Below, one piece after another: positions 10,511 to 21,161 of a stretch of 64,000 bases of DNA. The stretch is from Maniola hyperantus (taxonomy: Eukaryota; Arthropoda; Insecta; Lepidoptera; Nymphalidae), in NCBI RefSeq assembly GCF_902806685.2, contig NC_048548.1, positions 13,976,557-14,040,556 on the forward strand, in the 5' to 3' direction. The notes under the pieces were generated by a model, which searched no databases, was not told the DNA's origin, and saw nothing but the letters and a program-made list of their open reading frames with translations. Numbering within the stretch: the stretch's first letter is position 1; each line of letters opens with the position of its first letter. The translations under genes and the position numbers were made by a program.

Positions 10511-11552
10511 GACAGACAGGCAGACAGACAGCAAAGTGATCCTATAAGGGTGCCGTTTTCCTTTTGAGGTACGGAATTGAGAACGAATTGAGAACCACCT
10601 CCTTTTTGAGAGTCGGTTTAAAATTACATAAATTAGGATACTTACCTACATAGACATGGTAAGTAGAATAGGTACAGATTTTTAAACGGGGCTTTCCCCG
10701 CTTGCAGGGCAGATTTCCCAGTATTCGGCGTTCCTTGAAGAGGCTTTATTTCTCCTTTGTTACTCGTCTGTTACCGAATGGACGGCAATCCGTCACTCAT
10801 TGTTTGCTAACTTCCGAGTAGGGTGACCATACTAAAAGGGTACCAGAAGTGAGTTTAAAATCAGACAGAAAAGCAGGGCATTATTAAAGCTATTTTTGGA
10901 TTAGTTATTTGGATGTCCTCTCTTGTTAAACTTGCGCGCAGACAATGATCACACGCGTAGATTTGATTTAGAGGTTTACTCTTTATACTAACCTAACTAA
11001 AACATTAGGGGATGACCGTCTCTGCGTAGGAAGCTGGTTTGCGGTCTTACCGGTCTAAGTGGCCGCTCATTCAGATGACTGTATGCTCAGCTAATTAACT
11101 GACATCAGTAATAAGAGATAAACTGAAGAGATGAATAAACACATGAGAACTAAAACATTAGGCACAAAATTACTATTACAACCAATCAATTTAAATGGCG
11201 ACCTAAACACAAAAGCATTTAGTAGTTGGTTGAGTCTACGTCTGAACGAGACTGGCTTTAAAACCATCAACCACCCGTATTTATACAATCGACACAAGAT
11301 GTTGACGCAATAGATCACGTGACTTCTGTCAGAGATACTAAATTATAAGTGCGATAACAATACTGTGATGTATTTCTTGTCTTTGTCAGGACTGCGAAGA
11401 AATTTTCTACAATTTTAAGGAATTGACTTTATTTTAGGAACTATACGAACTTTATTAATATGGGAGCATCAAATATTTACGGCATACTTAGGTACATCGT
11501 CGTTTCTGCACTCGCCTGCCCGTCAATTACCTTGTCTACAATTTTCAGAAGA

Positions 11553-11700
11553 CCTAATCCATACTAATATTATAAATGCGAAAGTGTGTCTGTCTGTCTG
11601 CTAGCGTTTCACGGCCCAACAGTTTAATCTATATTAATAAAATTTGGTACAGAGGTCCCGGAAAATCAAAGAGTTCCCACGGGATTCAAGGTTAGGGTCA
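11553..11700 (+). mobile_element. Helitron 5' fragment
   Basis: Starts CCATACTAATATTATAAATG then GCGAAAGTGTGTCTGTCTG, the 5' end seen at 34593. It breaks off after the GTTCCCACGGGATT segment, before the hairpin. Confidence 0.7.
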
Positions 11701-11862
11701 CCCTACTCCCCGGCAAATTAGCCCCAACAAAATATAATTACCCGCAGAATTCGTGATTCATTGTTATTCATCGCCTTATCGTATGGGTGAAAGCAACAAC
11801 CTATTATTATGTTTAAATCGCTTGTCAAAATAATCGTAACAATATACGATATTATTCGAATA

Positions 11863-11985
11863 TAAATGACTACACAAACTTCAAACCCTATTTCACCCCC
11901 TTAGGGGTTGAATTTTCCAAAATCCTTTCTAAGCGGATGCCTACGTCATATTAGCTATCTGCATGCCAAATTTCAGCCCGATGTC
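11863..11985 (-). mobile_element. Helitron internal fragment
   Basis: Internal part of the 4633-5080 family (CACCCCCTTAGGGG, AATCCTTTCTAAGCGG); both ends are missing. Confidence 0.65.
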
Positions 11986-11999
11986 TGATATACGACCTA

Positions 12000-12125
12000 C
12001 CTACCTGCCATGATTCTAGGTCAACGCGAAGTACCCTGTAGGTTTCTTGACAGACAGACAGACAACAAAGTGATCCTATAAGGGTTCCGTTTTTCCTTTT
12101 GAGGTACGGAAGTAACGGAACCCTA
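12000..12125 (-). repeat. GTTCCGTAC-family repeat, partial
   Basis: First third of the repeat, ending at the GTTCCG terminus on the right. Confidence 0.7.
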
Positions 12126-12264
12126 AAAATGAAACCAAAGTCAGTTTTCCAATACAGATTTCTAATAACCTGACCGTCCACAGTCCACACTAGTTGCATT
12201 ACCATCATACCATCATACCATCAAGTAAGATCGCAGTCATGCGCAAACCTGTCATCCGTGAAAA

Positions 12265-12619
12265 AAGCGGCCAAGTGCGAGTCAGGCTCGCGCAATGAGG
12301 GTTCCGTACTACAGTCGTATTTTTTTGACATTTTGCACGATAATTCAAAAACTATAATACATAAAAATAAATAAAAATCTGTTTAGAATGCACAGGTGAA
12401 GACCTTTCATATGATACCCCATTTGATGTAGTTATTTTACTTAGAAAATTGAAAATACTAATTATTAGTTCATGACCACAATTTAATTTTTTTTGTGTGA
12501 TGTAAGCCTAAATTCACGGTTTTCAGATTTTTCCCCAAATGTCAGCTATAAGATCTACCTACCTACCAAATTTCATGATTCTAGGTCAACGGGAAGTACC
12601 CCTGTAGGTTGCTTGACAG

Positions 12620-12650
<31 letters not shown>

Positions 12651-12700
12651 ACAAAGTGATCCTATAAGGGTTCCGTTTTTCCTCTTGGGGTAGGGAACAC
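12265..12700 (-). repeat. GTTCCGTAC-family repeat, near full-length
   Basis: About 435 bp, from a GCCAAGTGCGAGTCAGGCTC end at left to GTTCCG plus a GACA run at right. Same order as 19155-19582 in the opposite orientation. The superfamily is not clear to me. Confidence 0.8.
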
Positions 12701-12942
12701 TAAAAAGCTAATGTTTCATATTGATTGATTGTATGATTGCACTGCTCTATGATTAAAGTTTTTTTAATTTTTTCCAACCTACCGTTGTGCGTAACGTTTG
12801 TAAGGGCTTGGGTACATTGCTGTGTTACGACTAAAGGTTTGGACACATGCGTGACATTTATTAGGGGTTGTTACTAAGATCCTGATCTAATGTTTTAGTT
12901 AGTAACACTAACAACCTGTTTTGTGTGCCTTTTCAATAAAAT

Positions 12943-13173
12943 AAAACAGACGTGATAGCCTAGAGGTTAGGACGTCCATCTTCTAATCGAAGGTCGGGGG
13001 TTCGATCCCGGGCAGGCAACTCTAACTCTTCGAAGTTATGTGCGTTTTAAGTAATTAAATGTCACTTGCTTTAACGGTGAAGGAAAACATCGTGAGGAGC
13101 ATACCTGAGAGTTCTCCGTAATGTTTTCAAAGGTGTGTGAAGTCTACCAATCCGCACATGACCAGCTTTGGTG
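12943..13173 (+). mobile_element. SINE-3, tRNA-derived
   Basis: The head has GATAGCCTAGAGGTTAGGAC (A box) and GGGGGTTCGATCCCGGGC (B box); the body includes AGGAAAACATCGTGAGGAGC. Near-perfect A and B boxes argue for fairly recent Pol III competence. The 3' part is displaced (see 13395-13520). Confidence 0.85.
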
Positions 13174-13520
13174 AGTTGCCCCTTCGTGCGTCTTATTTGT
13201 TGTCGCTTTTCGGAGTCGCGACAAAACTTTTTCTAATCGTTTGCCGCCATTTCATTAAAACCAAATTATAACATTTTCCAAATACTTACTGAAAGTAAAC
13301 GAAATACCTACCTAATATATAACTTTCGTATAGGTATTAACTATTTAAATACCACAGAGTAGGTACCTATAGGTACTTTTTATAATGTTCGCAAAGTAAA
13401 TGTTCTCAAAAGTGTGTGAAGTCTACCAATCCGCACATGGCCAGCGACCAGCTTGGTAGACTATGGCCAACATCCTTCCCACTCTGAGAGGAGACCGGTA
13501 ACAGGTTGATCATGATTGTC
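13174..13520 (+). repeat. Copy of the MADF-BESS gene 5'-flank block plus SINE-3 end
   Basis: From CCTTCGTGCGTCTTAT to TTTCGTATAGG this matches 28071-28215, upstream of the second MADF-BESS gene. It ends, as that one does, in the 3' part of SINE-3 (GTGTGTGAAGTCTACCAATC). It is either a small segmental duplication of that flank or a mobile sequence present in both places. Confidence 0.55.
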
Positions 13521-13786
13521 GTCGCGCCGCGTTGCCGTCGTCCTTTGTGTGGGCAAAAGCCTTAACGCCAGCAATAATTTCGAAGCGTCGGAATTGAGCT
13601 CGCGTGTAATAGAAAATCCAGTAGCATAGTAATTAGGATTGCAGTGTTCTAACATACAACAATGTATGTATGTATTGTCTGACCTGCAGTGATGCACAAA
13701 AACTCACGCCAGCTCATATTATAATCATCGATTCTCAAAGGTACAGTATAAAGTACAAAGCTAGCAATAACCACATAATCAATACC

Positions 13787-13910
13787 GCCGAATCCAACTC
13801 GGTTAGGCAGCGTTCAGGAAGTTTCGAGATGTCTTCTTGTCCAAAATTCCTCAGTGCTTCAAGACCAAAGTCTTCGAATAGTGCGTGTTGCCAGTGATGA
13901 CATATGGATC
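13787..13910 (+). pseudogene. RTE LINE, left part of a split copy
   Basis: Matches 10137-10260 and stops at CATATGGATC, exactly where another LINE is inserted. It resumes at 14835. Confidence 0.85.
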
Positions 13911-14834
13911 ATAGTCATAGTCATAGTCATTTATTCATAAATACACATTATACGTCAATTACAATAATTTAAATTCTTTTTCTTAATATTTAATAACATA
14001 TTCTTGTTTCAAGAATAGATTTTTTAAAAATATAAAATAAAAGGATGCTAGATCCTTTTTTAAGGACCTTTCATCCCGTCTCGCGGAATCCACGGGGGAC
14101 CGGAGGGCTGGCAGTTACCTCGGTCAGCATATTAGTCTGGCCATTCAACGAGGTAACGCTGCCAGCGTTCCCAGCACCCTGCCTCGTTGCGGTGGTTTAG
14201 ATGATATTTTCGATTTGTAATTTTTATGTTCTAGATTAAGTTTGGTATTTTTGTTTTTTGTATTAAAAATTATTATTATTGTCAAATAAATAATATTTCA
14301 TATTTAAAAAAAATAAAATAAAAAAATAATGTTTTAAACAATTTAGTCTTGGATCTTCCCAAGTAGAAATTCATTATAACTATAGAAAGACTCCTCGACA
14401 AGCCAGCTTTTCATTTTTCTTTTGAAAATCTTAATATTTTGCGCATTTTTTATGTCGTGGGGAATCCGATTATAGACCTCGGGACCCATTCCAACCACTG
14501 TCCGCGAGGCTTTCTCAAGCCTGTGGTATTTTGCAACTAGGCGATTAGGTTGCCGTAGGGTAAAAAGTTTTTTACTGCCCCTATTCACAAACTCATCTTT
14601 ATGTTGCGCCACATAAATAGCCACATGCAAAATGAGTAAGCTGGGTAGGGTTAATATGCCTAATTTCTTAAAATATGGCCGAGCTGGGGTATCTTGCGGT
14701 ACGTGGGCTAGTATTCGGACAGCCCGCTTTTGAAGTCTAAAGGCGCGCTCCCAGTCTGCGCCACGTCCCCATATTTCAACTCCATACTGCAGCAGACTTT
14801 GAACAGAAGCAAAGTAGCACGCGCGAGTTGATCC
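13911..14834 (-). mobile_element. CR1/Jockey-type LINE 3' end inserted in RTE
   Basis: Minus-strand translation (14343 to about 14830) has QSLLQYGVEIWGRGADWERA, LQKRAVRILAHVPQDT and PEVYNRIPHDIKN, the C-terminal end of a CR1/Jockey-type reverse transcriptase. An AT-rich 3' UTR and an ATAGTC repeat tail follow on the plus-strand left. The frame is open for about 160 residues. A GATC at each junction may be the target duplication. The element is 5'-truncated and splits an RTE copy. Confidence 0.8.
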
Positions 14835-15215
14835 GATCCGAGACATGGTCGCTAACTATAGACCTAATAAGAAAGCTCAGAGTCAATCAGCGGGCGATGG
14901 AGAGAGCTATGCGCGGAGTTTCTCTACGTGATCAAATCAGAAATGAGGAGATCCGTAGGAGAACTAGAGTAACCGATATAGCTCAACGGGTTGCGAAGCT
15001 GAAGTGGCAATGGGCAGGGCACATAGTTCGTACAACTGATAGACGTTGGGGTCCCAAGGTGCTGGAATGGCAACCTCGCACCGGAAGACGCAGCGTTGGA
15101 AGACCCCCCACTAGGTGGACGGACGACATCAGACGGGTCGCAGGGAGCCGCTGGATCCAGGCGGCGCAAGACCGTGGCGTGTGGAAGTCCCTACAAGAGA
15201 AGACCCAGTTGGGCA
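14835..15215 (+). pseudogene. RTE LINE, right part of a split copy
   Basis: An open frame of about 125 codons: SETWSLTIDLIRKLRV, RNEEIRRRTRVTDIAQRVAK, WQWAGHIVRTTDRRWGPKVL, GRPPTRWTDDIRRVAGSRW. It ends close to the ORF2 terminus. With 13787-13910 it forms one RTE copy cut by a younger insertion. Confidence 0.85.
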
Positions 15216-15308
15216 GCGTTTCTTTTTTTAATTTTTTCAGTTAGGTAAGTAGGTACTAAGTACCTACCTAGGTACAACTTAATTCTTACTAAATTAAACA
15301 CAAGTAAA

Positions 15309-15470
15309 TCTATACTAATATTATAAAGAGGTTATGTCGTTAAGTTTGTTTGTAGGGGGTAATTAATCTCTGGAACTACCGAACCGATTTTGAAAATTCT
15401 TTCACCAATAGAAAGCTACATTATTCCTGAGTGACATAGGCTATATTATATACACGCGGGGATCAGCTAG
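15309..15470 (+). mobile_element. Short non-autonomous Helitron
   Basis: Starts TCTATACTAATATTATAAAG and ends GATCAGCTAG. The terminal hairpin is eroded (CACGCGGGGATC). It directly precedes another Helitron in the same orientation. Confidence 0.65.
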
Positions 15471-15477
15471 TCTATCT

Positions 15478-15732
15478 ATATCTATATTCTATATATATAA
15501 GGAAAAGGTGACTGACTGACTGACTGACTGAATGACTGACTGACTGACTGAATGATCTATCAACGCACAGCTTAAACTACTGGACGGATCGGGCTGAAAT
15601 TTGGCATGCAGATAGCTATTATGACGTAGGCATCCGCTAAGAAAGGATTTTTGAAAATTCAACTCCTAAGGGGGTGAAATAGGGTTTTGAAATTTTGTAG
15701 TCCACGCGGACGAAGTCGCGTGCATAAGCTAG
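15478..15732 (+). mobile_element. Non-autonomous Helitron
   Basis: Contains a GACT tetranucleotide run, CAACGCACAGCTTAAACTAC, and ends CGCGGACGAAGTCGCG, TGCATAAG, CTAG. Plus-strand orientation of the 4633-5080 family. Confidence 0.8.
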
Positions 15733-16127
15733 TATACTATATAGTAGTAATTAACTACCATTGTGACATGTATTCTAGCAAAATAAAGGATTTATGATTT
15801 ATCTTATTCCTAAAAAAATACCTACCCTAGATACCTACTTCACTAGCCTCTATATATATTTTCTTACTCTCAGGGGTCTGTTATATTTTACTCTCAGATT
15901 TTTTACTGTTATTTTCTCTATTCATAAGTGAATCGTAACACTAGTTTTATGAATCACTCATAAACCGGCAATACATTAAAATTGCAACAAAACGATTAAA
16001 CTAGTAAATTAAAAAAGAAATCGGTAATTTACGGTAATTCAGCTTTTAGTGCTTCACTAGTGCAAGTAAGGCCGAGCGCACATTGGACAACATTTCGGTT
16101 CTATAAAATAATATCTTAAATACTAGG

Positions 16128-16358
16128 TAAGTATATTATGAAAGGAAAAACTGACTAACTGACTGATCTATCAACGCTCAGCTCAAACCACTGGACGGAT
16201 CGGGATGAAAGGCATCCAGATAGGTAGCTATCTGGATGCCTTACAGCCCGATATATGACATAGACTAAGAAAGATTTTTTGAAAATCCATCCATCCATCC
16301 ATACGGGGTTTGAAATTTGTGTGGTTCGTGCGGACGAAGTCGCGGGTATAACCTAGCT
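16128..16358 (+). mobile_element. Diverged Helitron
   Basis: Same order as 15478-15732, ending TGCGGACGAAGTCGCG then GGTATAAC and CTAG, with internal rearrangement around 16205-16300. Confidence 0.65.
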
Positions 16359-16401
16359 ATTATACAACTGCGAAATTGTTTGTTTTTTGTAAGTTTAAGT
16401 A

Positions 16402-16515
16402 CCTACCCCCTAATGGATTGAATTTTCAAAAATCCTTTCTCAGCGGATGTCTACGTCATAATAGCTATCCGCAGCCTAGCACGATCCGTCCAGCAGTTTG
16501 AGCTGTGCATTTTTT
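16402..16515 (-). mobile_element. Helitron internal fragment
   Basis: CTTTCTCAGCGGATGTCTAC to GTTTGAGCTGTGC in the reverse orientation. Ends lost. Confidence 0.6.
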
Positions 16516-16657
16516 TAAAAATTTATTTATAACAAGCGTACACCAGATATATAGGTACATTGTTTTTCTCTCGCCAAATTGGTTGAAAGATCACTCAGTC
16601 AATCAGTCAGTTAGCTTTTGCTATTATAATTTATACCTATGTATTTAGATATGGGTA

Positions 16658-17062
16658 AAACACATTCTTCGCTCCAAATGGAAATGGGCAGGCCACATAC
16701 AAAGAGTTGCGGACGAAAGGTGGTCACATACAGTCACAAACTGGTACCCACGAGACTCAAAACGTAGAAGAGGCCGACCTTTCAAAAGATGGAGGGACGA
16801 CATAGTCAGAGTGGCAGGAAAAACATGGTCGAGAGTAGCTACAGATAGAAAGAAATGGCTTCTAATGGAGGAGGCTTTTACCGCCCTAGGCGGTCCTTAC
16901 AATGAAACCCATTATACTAACATAGTTATTTAAGAATAAGAAACATAGTTACTAACCTACTAATAATTCTTTTATTTTTTATTTTTTATTAATTATGCAC
17001 TGTATTAGTAATAAGAAAAATATTGTAAGGAGAAAATAAAGCTATTTTTATTTTATTTATTT
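16658..17062 (+). mobile_element. 5'-truncated RTE LINE insertion with 16-bp TSD
   Basis: Encodes 90 C-terminal residues of an RTE ORF2 without a break (16661-16933: RSKWKWAGHIQRVADERW, GRPFKRWRDDIVRVAGKTW, stop TAA). A 3' UTR with AATAAAG and a TTTTA tail follow. Flanked by TATTTAGATATGGGTA at 16642-16657 and 17063-17078. The intact frame and exact duplication point to a recent insertion next to the GC-rich island. Confidence 0.92.
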
Positions 17063-17078
17063 TATTTAGATATGGGTA

Positions 17079-17345
17079 GTGATAACAGCAGCTCGCAGCG
17101 CCGCCACATCTCGTGTCGCCGTGCAGTGTACGTCAGTCCTAAAACCTGTCGGTAGCGCGGCGCGGCGGGAGGGATCGATTCGCCGCTCGCCGTCGTCGCC
17201 CGGCGGCCGCCGCCACCGTCGCGCCGCGCTGCGACCGTGCGACGTTGCCGCTCCGCGCGTGTTTTGTTTGGGTTGCGTGCACCGGCCGCCCCGCGCGCCG
17301 CACCCCGCCCGCGACGCGACAACGTCGCGCTTCCGAAGCCAAACG
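17079..17345. promoter_or_regulatory. GC/CpG-rich island, likely promoter or 5' UTR
   Basis: About 270 bp of very GC-rich, CpG-rich sequence in AT-rich surroundings. It includes an initiator-like ACGTCAGTCC and the GACGTTGCCGCT motif also found upstream of both MADF-BESS genes. All frames are open here because stops are rare at this composition, so I do not call it coding. It most resembles a transcription start region whose gene I cannot find in the window. Confidence 0.4.
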
Positions 17346-17405
17346 TCATTTTATATAAAAAACTTTTCAAACGTTCGCGTCGAGTTCAACTATTTAGGTA
17401 GGTAG

Positions 17406-18125
17406 GTAGCTATTTGTTGTTTGTGAACTTGTGAATTTGTTAGAAATTAGAATAGTGATAAAAATAAAATCTCTTTTCTGTTTTAATTAGAAAGTTTTTA
17501 GAAATTTCCGTTAAAGTTTATAGACCATCAAAAAACTATTATTATTAAGTAGTAAGTACTTGCCTAGGTATCAGAAATGGGATGGCAGAATTATTTTTGA
17601 ACAAGCTGGGCGCGTAATTTTTTTATACCACCCAACTAAGCTTTGATAATATACGACCTCATTAATAAAATTAGATAGGTAGCTTATTAGCTATAATAGG
17701 TAGGTACCTAGTTGTCTATATCAGGAAGAAACTTACCTAGATTCTGTCTATAGAGACAAAAAAATTACGAACCTAACAAAACCTTTCGCAATTAGGTAGG
17801 TAATTTATTAATAAACAGGTTTCGTTCTCTAGATTCGTACCTGGTACCTAAGTAGGCTTACCAAATAATGAATGGAAAAGGGGATTGCCTTGCCATCAAC
17901 AGAGAACTTCTTACCTTAGTAGATTTATCTACCTATCTAACTCATAATAGAGATAGAATATTGGAATTTGTTTATCCTACTTCTGATCTAAACTTGAGTA
18001 AACTGTAAAACTCTCAAATCTATACATGGGTAGGTATTTGTGTATTTTTCAAATGTAGGTACCTAGGTACCTATGAGAGAGGCTAATAAGTTATATTATG
18101 AAACGGTCCATTGACTTATCTTAGT
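17406..18125. other. AT-rich stretch, no gene found
   Basis: Many TAGGTAGG and ACCTACCT motifs, no open frame or repeat with clear boundaries. Confidence 0.5.
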
Positions 18126-18283
18126 TTATAGTTAGAATAGAATAGAATAGATTTTATTTTATTCAAGTAGACTTATTACAAGTTCTTATGAATCGTTAAC
18201 TAGTTTAATTTACCACTGGTTCGGAATGCCGTTCCTACCGAGAAGAACCAGCAAGAAACTCGGCGGTTGCTCTTTTCAAGTCA
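18126..18283 (-). mobile_element. SINE-2 3' part
   Basis: The minus strand reads GAAAAGAGCAACCGCCGAGT, TTCTTGCTGGTTCTTCTCGG and ends in an AGAAT repeat tail. The same body follows the tRNA head at 44775-44930. Confidence 0.65.
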
Positions 18284-18897
18284 TCCATTTACAATATTAT
18301 TATACTAGTTAGTATTATATTAGTTAATATACTTTATTGGAAGACACTTTGTTCTTGTGTTCTTTAAATTGCACTAGCCCTATGTTTTCACTTTGTTAGC
18401 TACATTTAGTATTATTAGTTATCTACTTCGCGTAACTTTACGGTTTTTGATACATTTACCAAATCAAATTATTTCACTTCCAAATTCTCAAACCCAGAAC
18501 TCCTATACTGTCTTGTCTCTTTCAGTTTTTATTTTTGTTTTAATGTTATCAATTAATATCAATCTCAATAATTATTTATTAAAAATGCAAGGATTATCTA
18601 AGGAATAATAAAACAGCCTGATTCTACTCGGATTTCTCGTTAGACTTGATTCAAAAATAAATAAATAAAAGGAATTGAATACCGTGTTCTGACCTTTCAG
18701 TTTTTATATTTTTTGTGGTTTCTATTGAATCCCGGCCCTATTTCGTAGGGTTTTAGCATTGCTTATTTTGTCGACGCACGACGCTTATTTGAATAACATC
18801 TAATGAGCATTTAGGTTGTCCTTGTTTTTCATTAAATATAGTACTTAATTAAAATAGTTGGCTTACTTATTAGACCTTTTAATTAACTGCTTAGATA

Positions 18898-19085
18898 ATT
18901 TCTTCTTCTTTGCGTGCCTCTCCAACTGGCAGTCAGCTTTGCGTATTCCACTCTGTTCTTCGCGAGGCGAAATAGTTCTGCATCACTCGCGATCCCCGTC
19001 CATTCGGATGTTGCCAGCCGAGTTTATTCTGCTACCGACGCCTCTTCTTCCGGCAACTTTTCCGCATCATGTTGAGTTATGAGAT
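18898..19085 (-). pseudogene. LINE ORF2 C-terminal fragment
   Basis: Minus-strand translation includes WTGIASDAELFRLAKNRVEY then AKLTA, an ending I recognise from insect LINE ORF2 proteins. Upstream frames are broken. Confidence 0.55.
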
Positions 19086-19154
19086 CGTACCTTTCGTACC
19101 TCAAATAGGTATGCGACTTTCCTAAACTTGATAGTTTGCATAAGTTCGCATTTT

Positions 19155-19582
19155 TAGAGTTTCGTACCTCAAAAGGAAAAACGGAACCCTTATAGGATCA
19201 CTTTGTTGTCTGTCTGTCTGTCTGTCAAGAAACCTACAGGATAGGTACTTCCCGTTGACCTCGAATCATGAAATTTGGTAGGTAGGTCGGTCTTATAGCT
19301 GGCATTAGGGGAAAAATCTGAAAACCGTGAATTTGTAGTTACATCACACAAAAAAAATTAAATTGTAGTCATGAACTAATAATTAGTATTTTCAATTTTC
19401 GAAGTAAGATAACTATATCAAGTGGGAAATCATATGAAATGGCTTCACCTGTGCATTCTAAAAATGATTTTTATTTATTTTTACGCATCATAGTTTTTCA
19501 AATATCGTGCAAAATGTCGAAAAAATACGACTGAATTACGGAACCCTCGTTGCGCGAGCCTGACTCGCACTTGGCCGGTTTT
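19155..19582 (+). repeat. GTTCCGTAC-family repeat, full-length
   Basis: Runs from GTTTCGTACCTCAAAAGG to CTGACTCGCACTTGGCCGG, about 428 bp, with a GTCT run near the start. At least eight copies or fragments lie in the window. Non-coding; class not determined. Confidence 0.85.
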
Positions 19583-19739
19583 TGATTCACGTATCGTAGA
19601 ACTTCCTCATTCGTGACTTTGTGAGTCCAGCTAACGTCTACATGCCCACATTTCGAAAGCTTCTATACGTTTCCTGTAACGTAGATAATTTCTAATCTAC
19701 GTTAATAATAAAGAGGTATCTCCAAAACTAGTTAATGAT

Positions 19740-19912
19740 CAGCCCCCCAATTGTGTAAGAATAACCATTTCATAGCTATCGCAATCGTCAAGAATTCTGC
19801 CCTTTGATTGGCTGTGAAAAAATGTAAACAGCGAATCAACCAATCAAATGGCAGAATTTCTTGACGATTGCGATAGCCATAAAATGGTTATTCTTACACA
19901 ATTGGGGGGCTG
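19740..19912 (+). mobile_element. 173-bp MITE, copy 1
   Basis: Terminal inverted repeat CAGCCCCCCAATTGTGTAAG with its reverse complement at the other end. It differs from the equally long copy at 23377-23549 at only about four positions. No clear target duplication. Confidence 0.85.
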
Positions 19913-20640
19913 ATTCTGAAAGTTCTTTCTTTGACAGATAGGCTTACATTGGTAGTGAGAGTGTTGGTATCTTTTTCTTACCAATGTAATAAAAAAGGAC
20001 GGACAAACTTAATTTAAAACTGTAAAACCCATGGTAAAACCTAATTCATTTAAACTCGAGACTTTAGGTCCCAATCTTGAGCATAGGTATTGTTTTTTGT
20101 AGTAGGCCTTCCGACATCAATGGTAGGTAGGTCAACTACTCATTTGATTTAAAATTCACATTCTGACCTTTTTAGTGAATGAGGAAATACGTTCGTATCA
20201 AGTATACGTTTGTATCACTTTCAAAATCTCACTATTTTAAGTCGGTACATACGTACTTACACATTTTTCAAAAATAGATATGATTTTATGATGAGTATTG
20301 TAAATAAATGAGATGAAATAAACCTGCTAAGTATTAAGATAATAATAAGAAGATTGGTCGTACAAAGTGAAAAAGATTTGCAAAAAAGCAGGCCCTACCA
20401 TAAGCTTGGATAAACTCGAGAAGAAAAAGAAAAAGGTTTAATTAATAATTAGAATTTATTTTAAGCGTCGCTTCTGCAATGTGTCGTAGGTAAAATTAAC
20501 TACCGACGGAAAAAATCTATGTTTCCCTGTAGCGAAGTTGGCCTACAGAGTTACCTACTATTATGCAAGTTATGTGCCTGAATTAGTAACTAGTTAAGAA
20601 AGCTGTAGATAAAGGTTGGTGTATTAATAAATCTTTGTTA

Positions 20641-20820
20641 CAGTACGTGGCCGAAAGTAATGTACATCGACCTTTAGATAGCAAATTTGTAGAGCGTTGT
20701 CTCTGTCGATGTCGTTGAGACCGACAAAACGTCGTATAGGTATGAGTGTCAGAGACAACGCTCTACAAAGCCGAAATGGCATTCTAAAGGCCGATGTATA
20801 TTACTTTCGCCCGCGTACTG
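20641..20820 (+). mobile_element. Inverted-repeat MITE, family B
   Basis: Outer arms CAGTACG and CGTACTG, inner arms around ACATCGACCTTTAG and CTAAAGGCCGATGT, and a palindromic centre with AGAGCGTTGTCTCTGTC. A second copy is at 30157-30338. Confidence 0.8.
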
Positions 20821-20884
20821 TTTATTACTGTACTACTGGAGTACTGTATGTTTAGTTATCATTAGTTTATGATTCCGTGGCGTC

Positions 20885-21124
20885 ACCCGGTTCAGGGTAC
20901 CAGCTGAAAATCAGCGCTGTATGTTCTTGTGCAACAAGGCATACAGCATAATGCTGAGCTGGGACCCTTTTTTCGGGTTGTGCCACACAATATGACAGTT
21001 TGTTCCGGCGCTTCTCTTGCTTGTTCTCAGGTGGAAGAAGCGCCGGAATAAGCAGCTCTTAGCTTTAAGTTGTGATGTGTGGCACAATTTGTATAAATAA
21101 ACGTCTTTTCTTTCTTTCTTTCTA
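20885..21124 (+). mobile_element. Retroelement 3' end with TTTC tail
   Basis: A moderately GC-rich block (GCTGAGCTGGGACCC, GCGCCGGAATAAGCAGC) ending ATAAATAAACGTC and a TTTC repeat. Laid out like a LINE 3' UTR. No coding part is present. Confidence 0.45.
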
Positions 21125-21161
21125 CTGTACTTAAACCTAAGTGTATTGAGATGGTTGAGAC

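Noticed and set aside
17062..17405. Open frames of 67-108 codons on both strands
   Set aside because: They exist because stop codons are rare in very GC-rich DNA; all frames are open at once and the products are low-complexity Arg/Ala/Pro.
18393..18608. 71-codon hydrophobic plus-strand frame
   Set aside because: AT-rich sequence biased to Leu/Ile/Asn; no signal, splice or family support.
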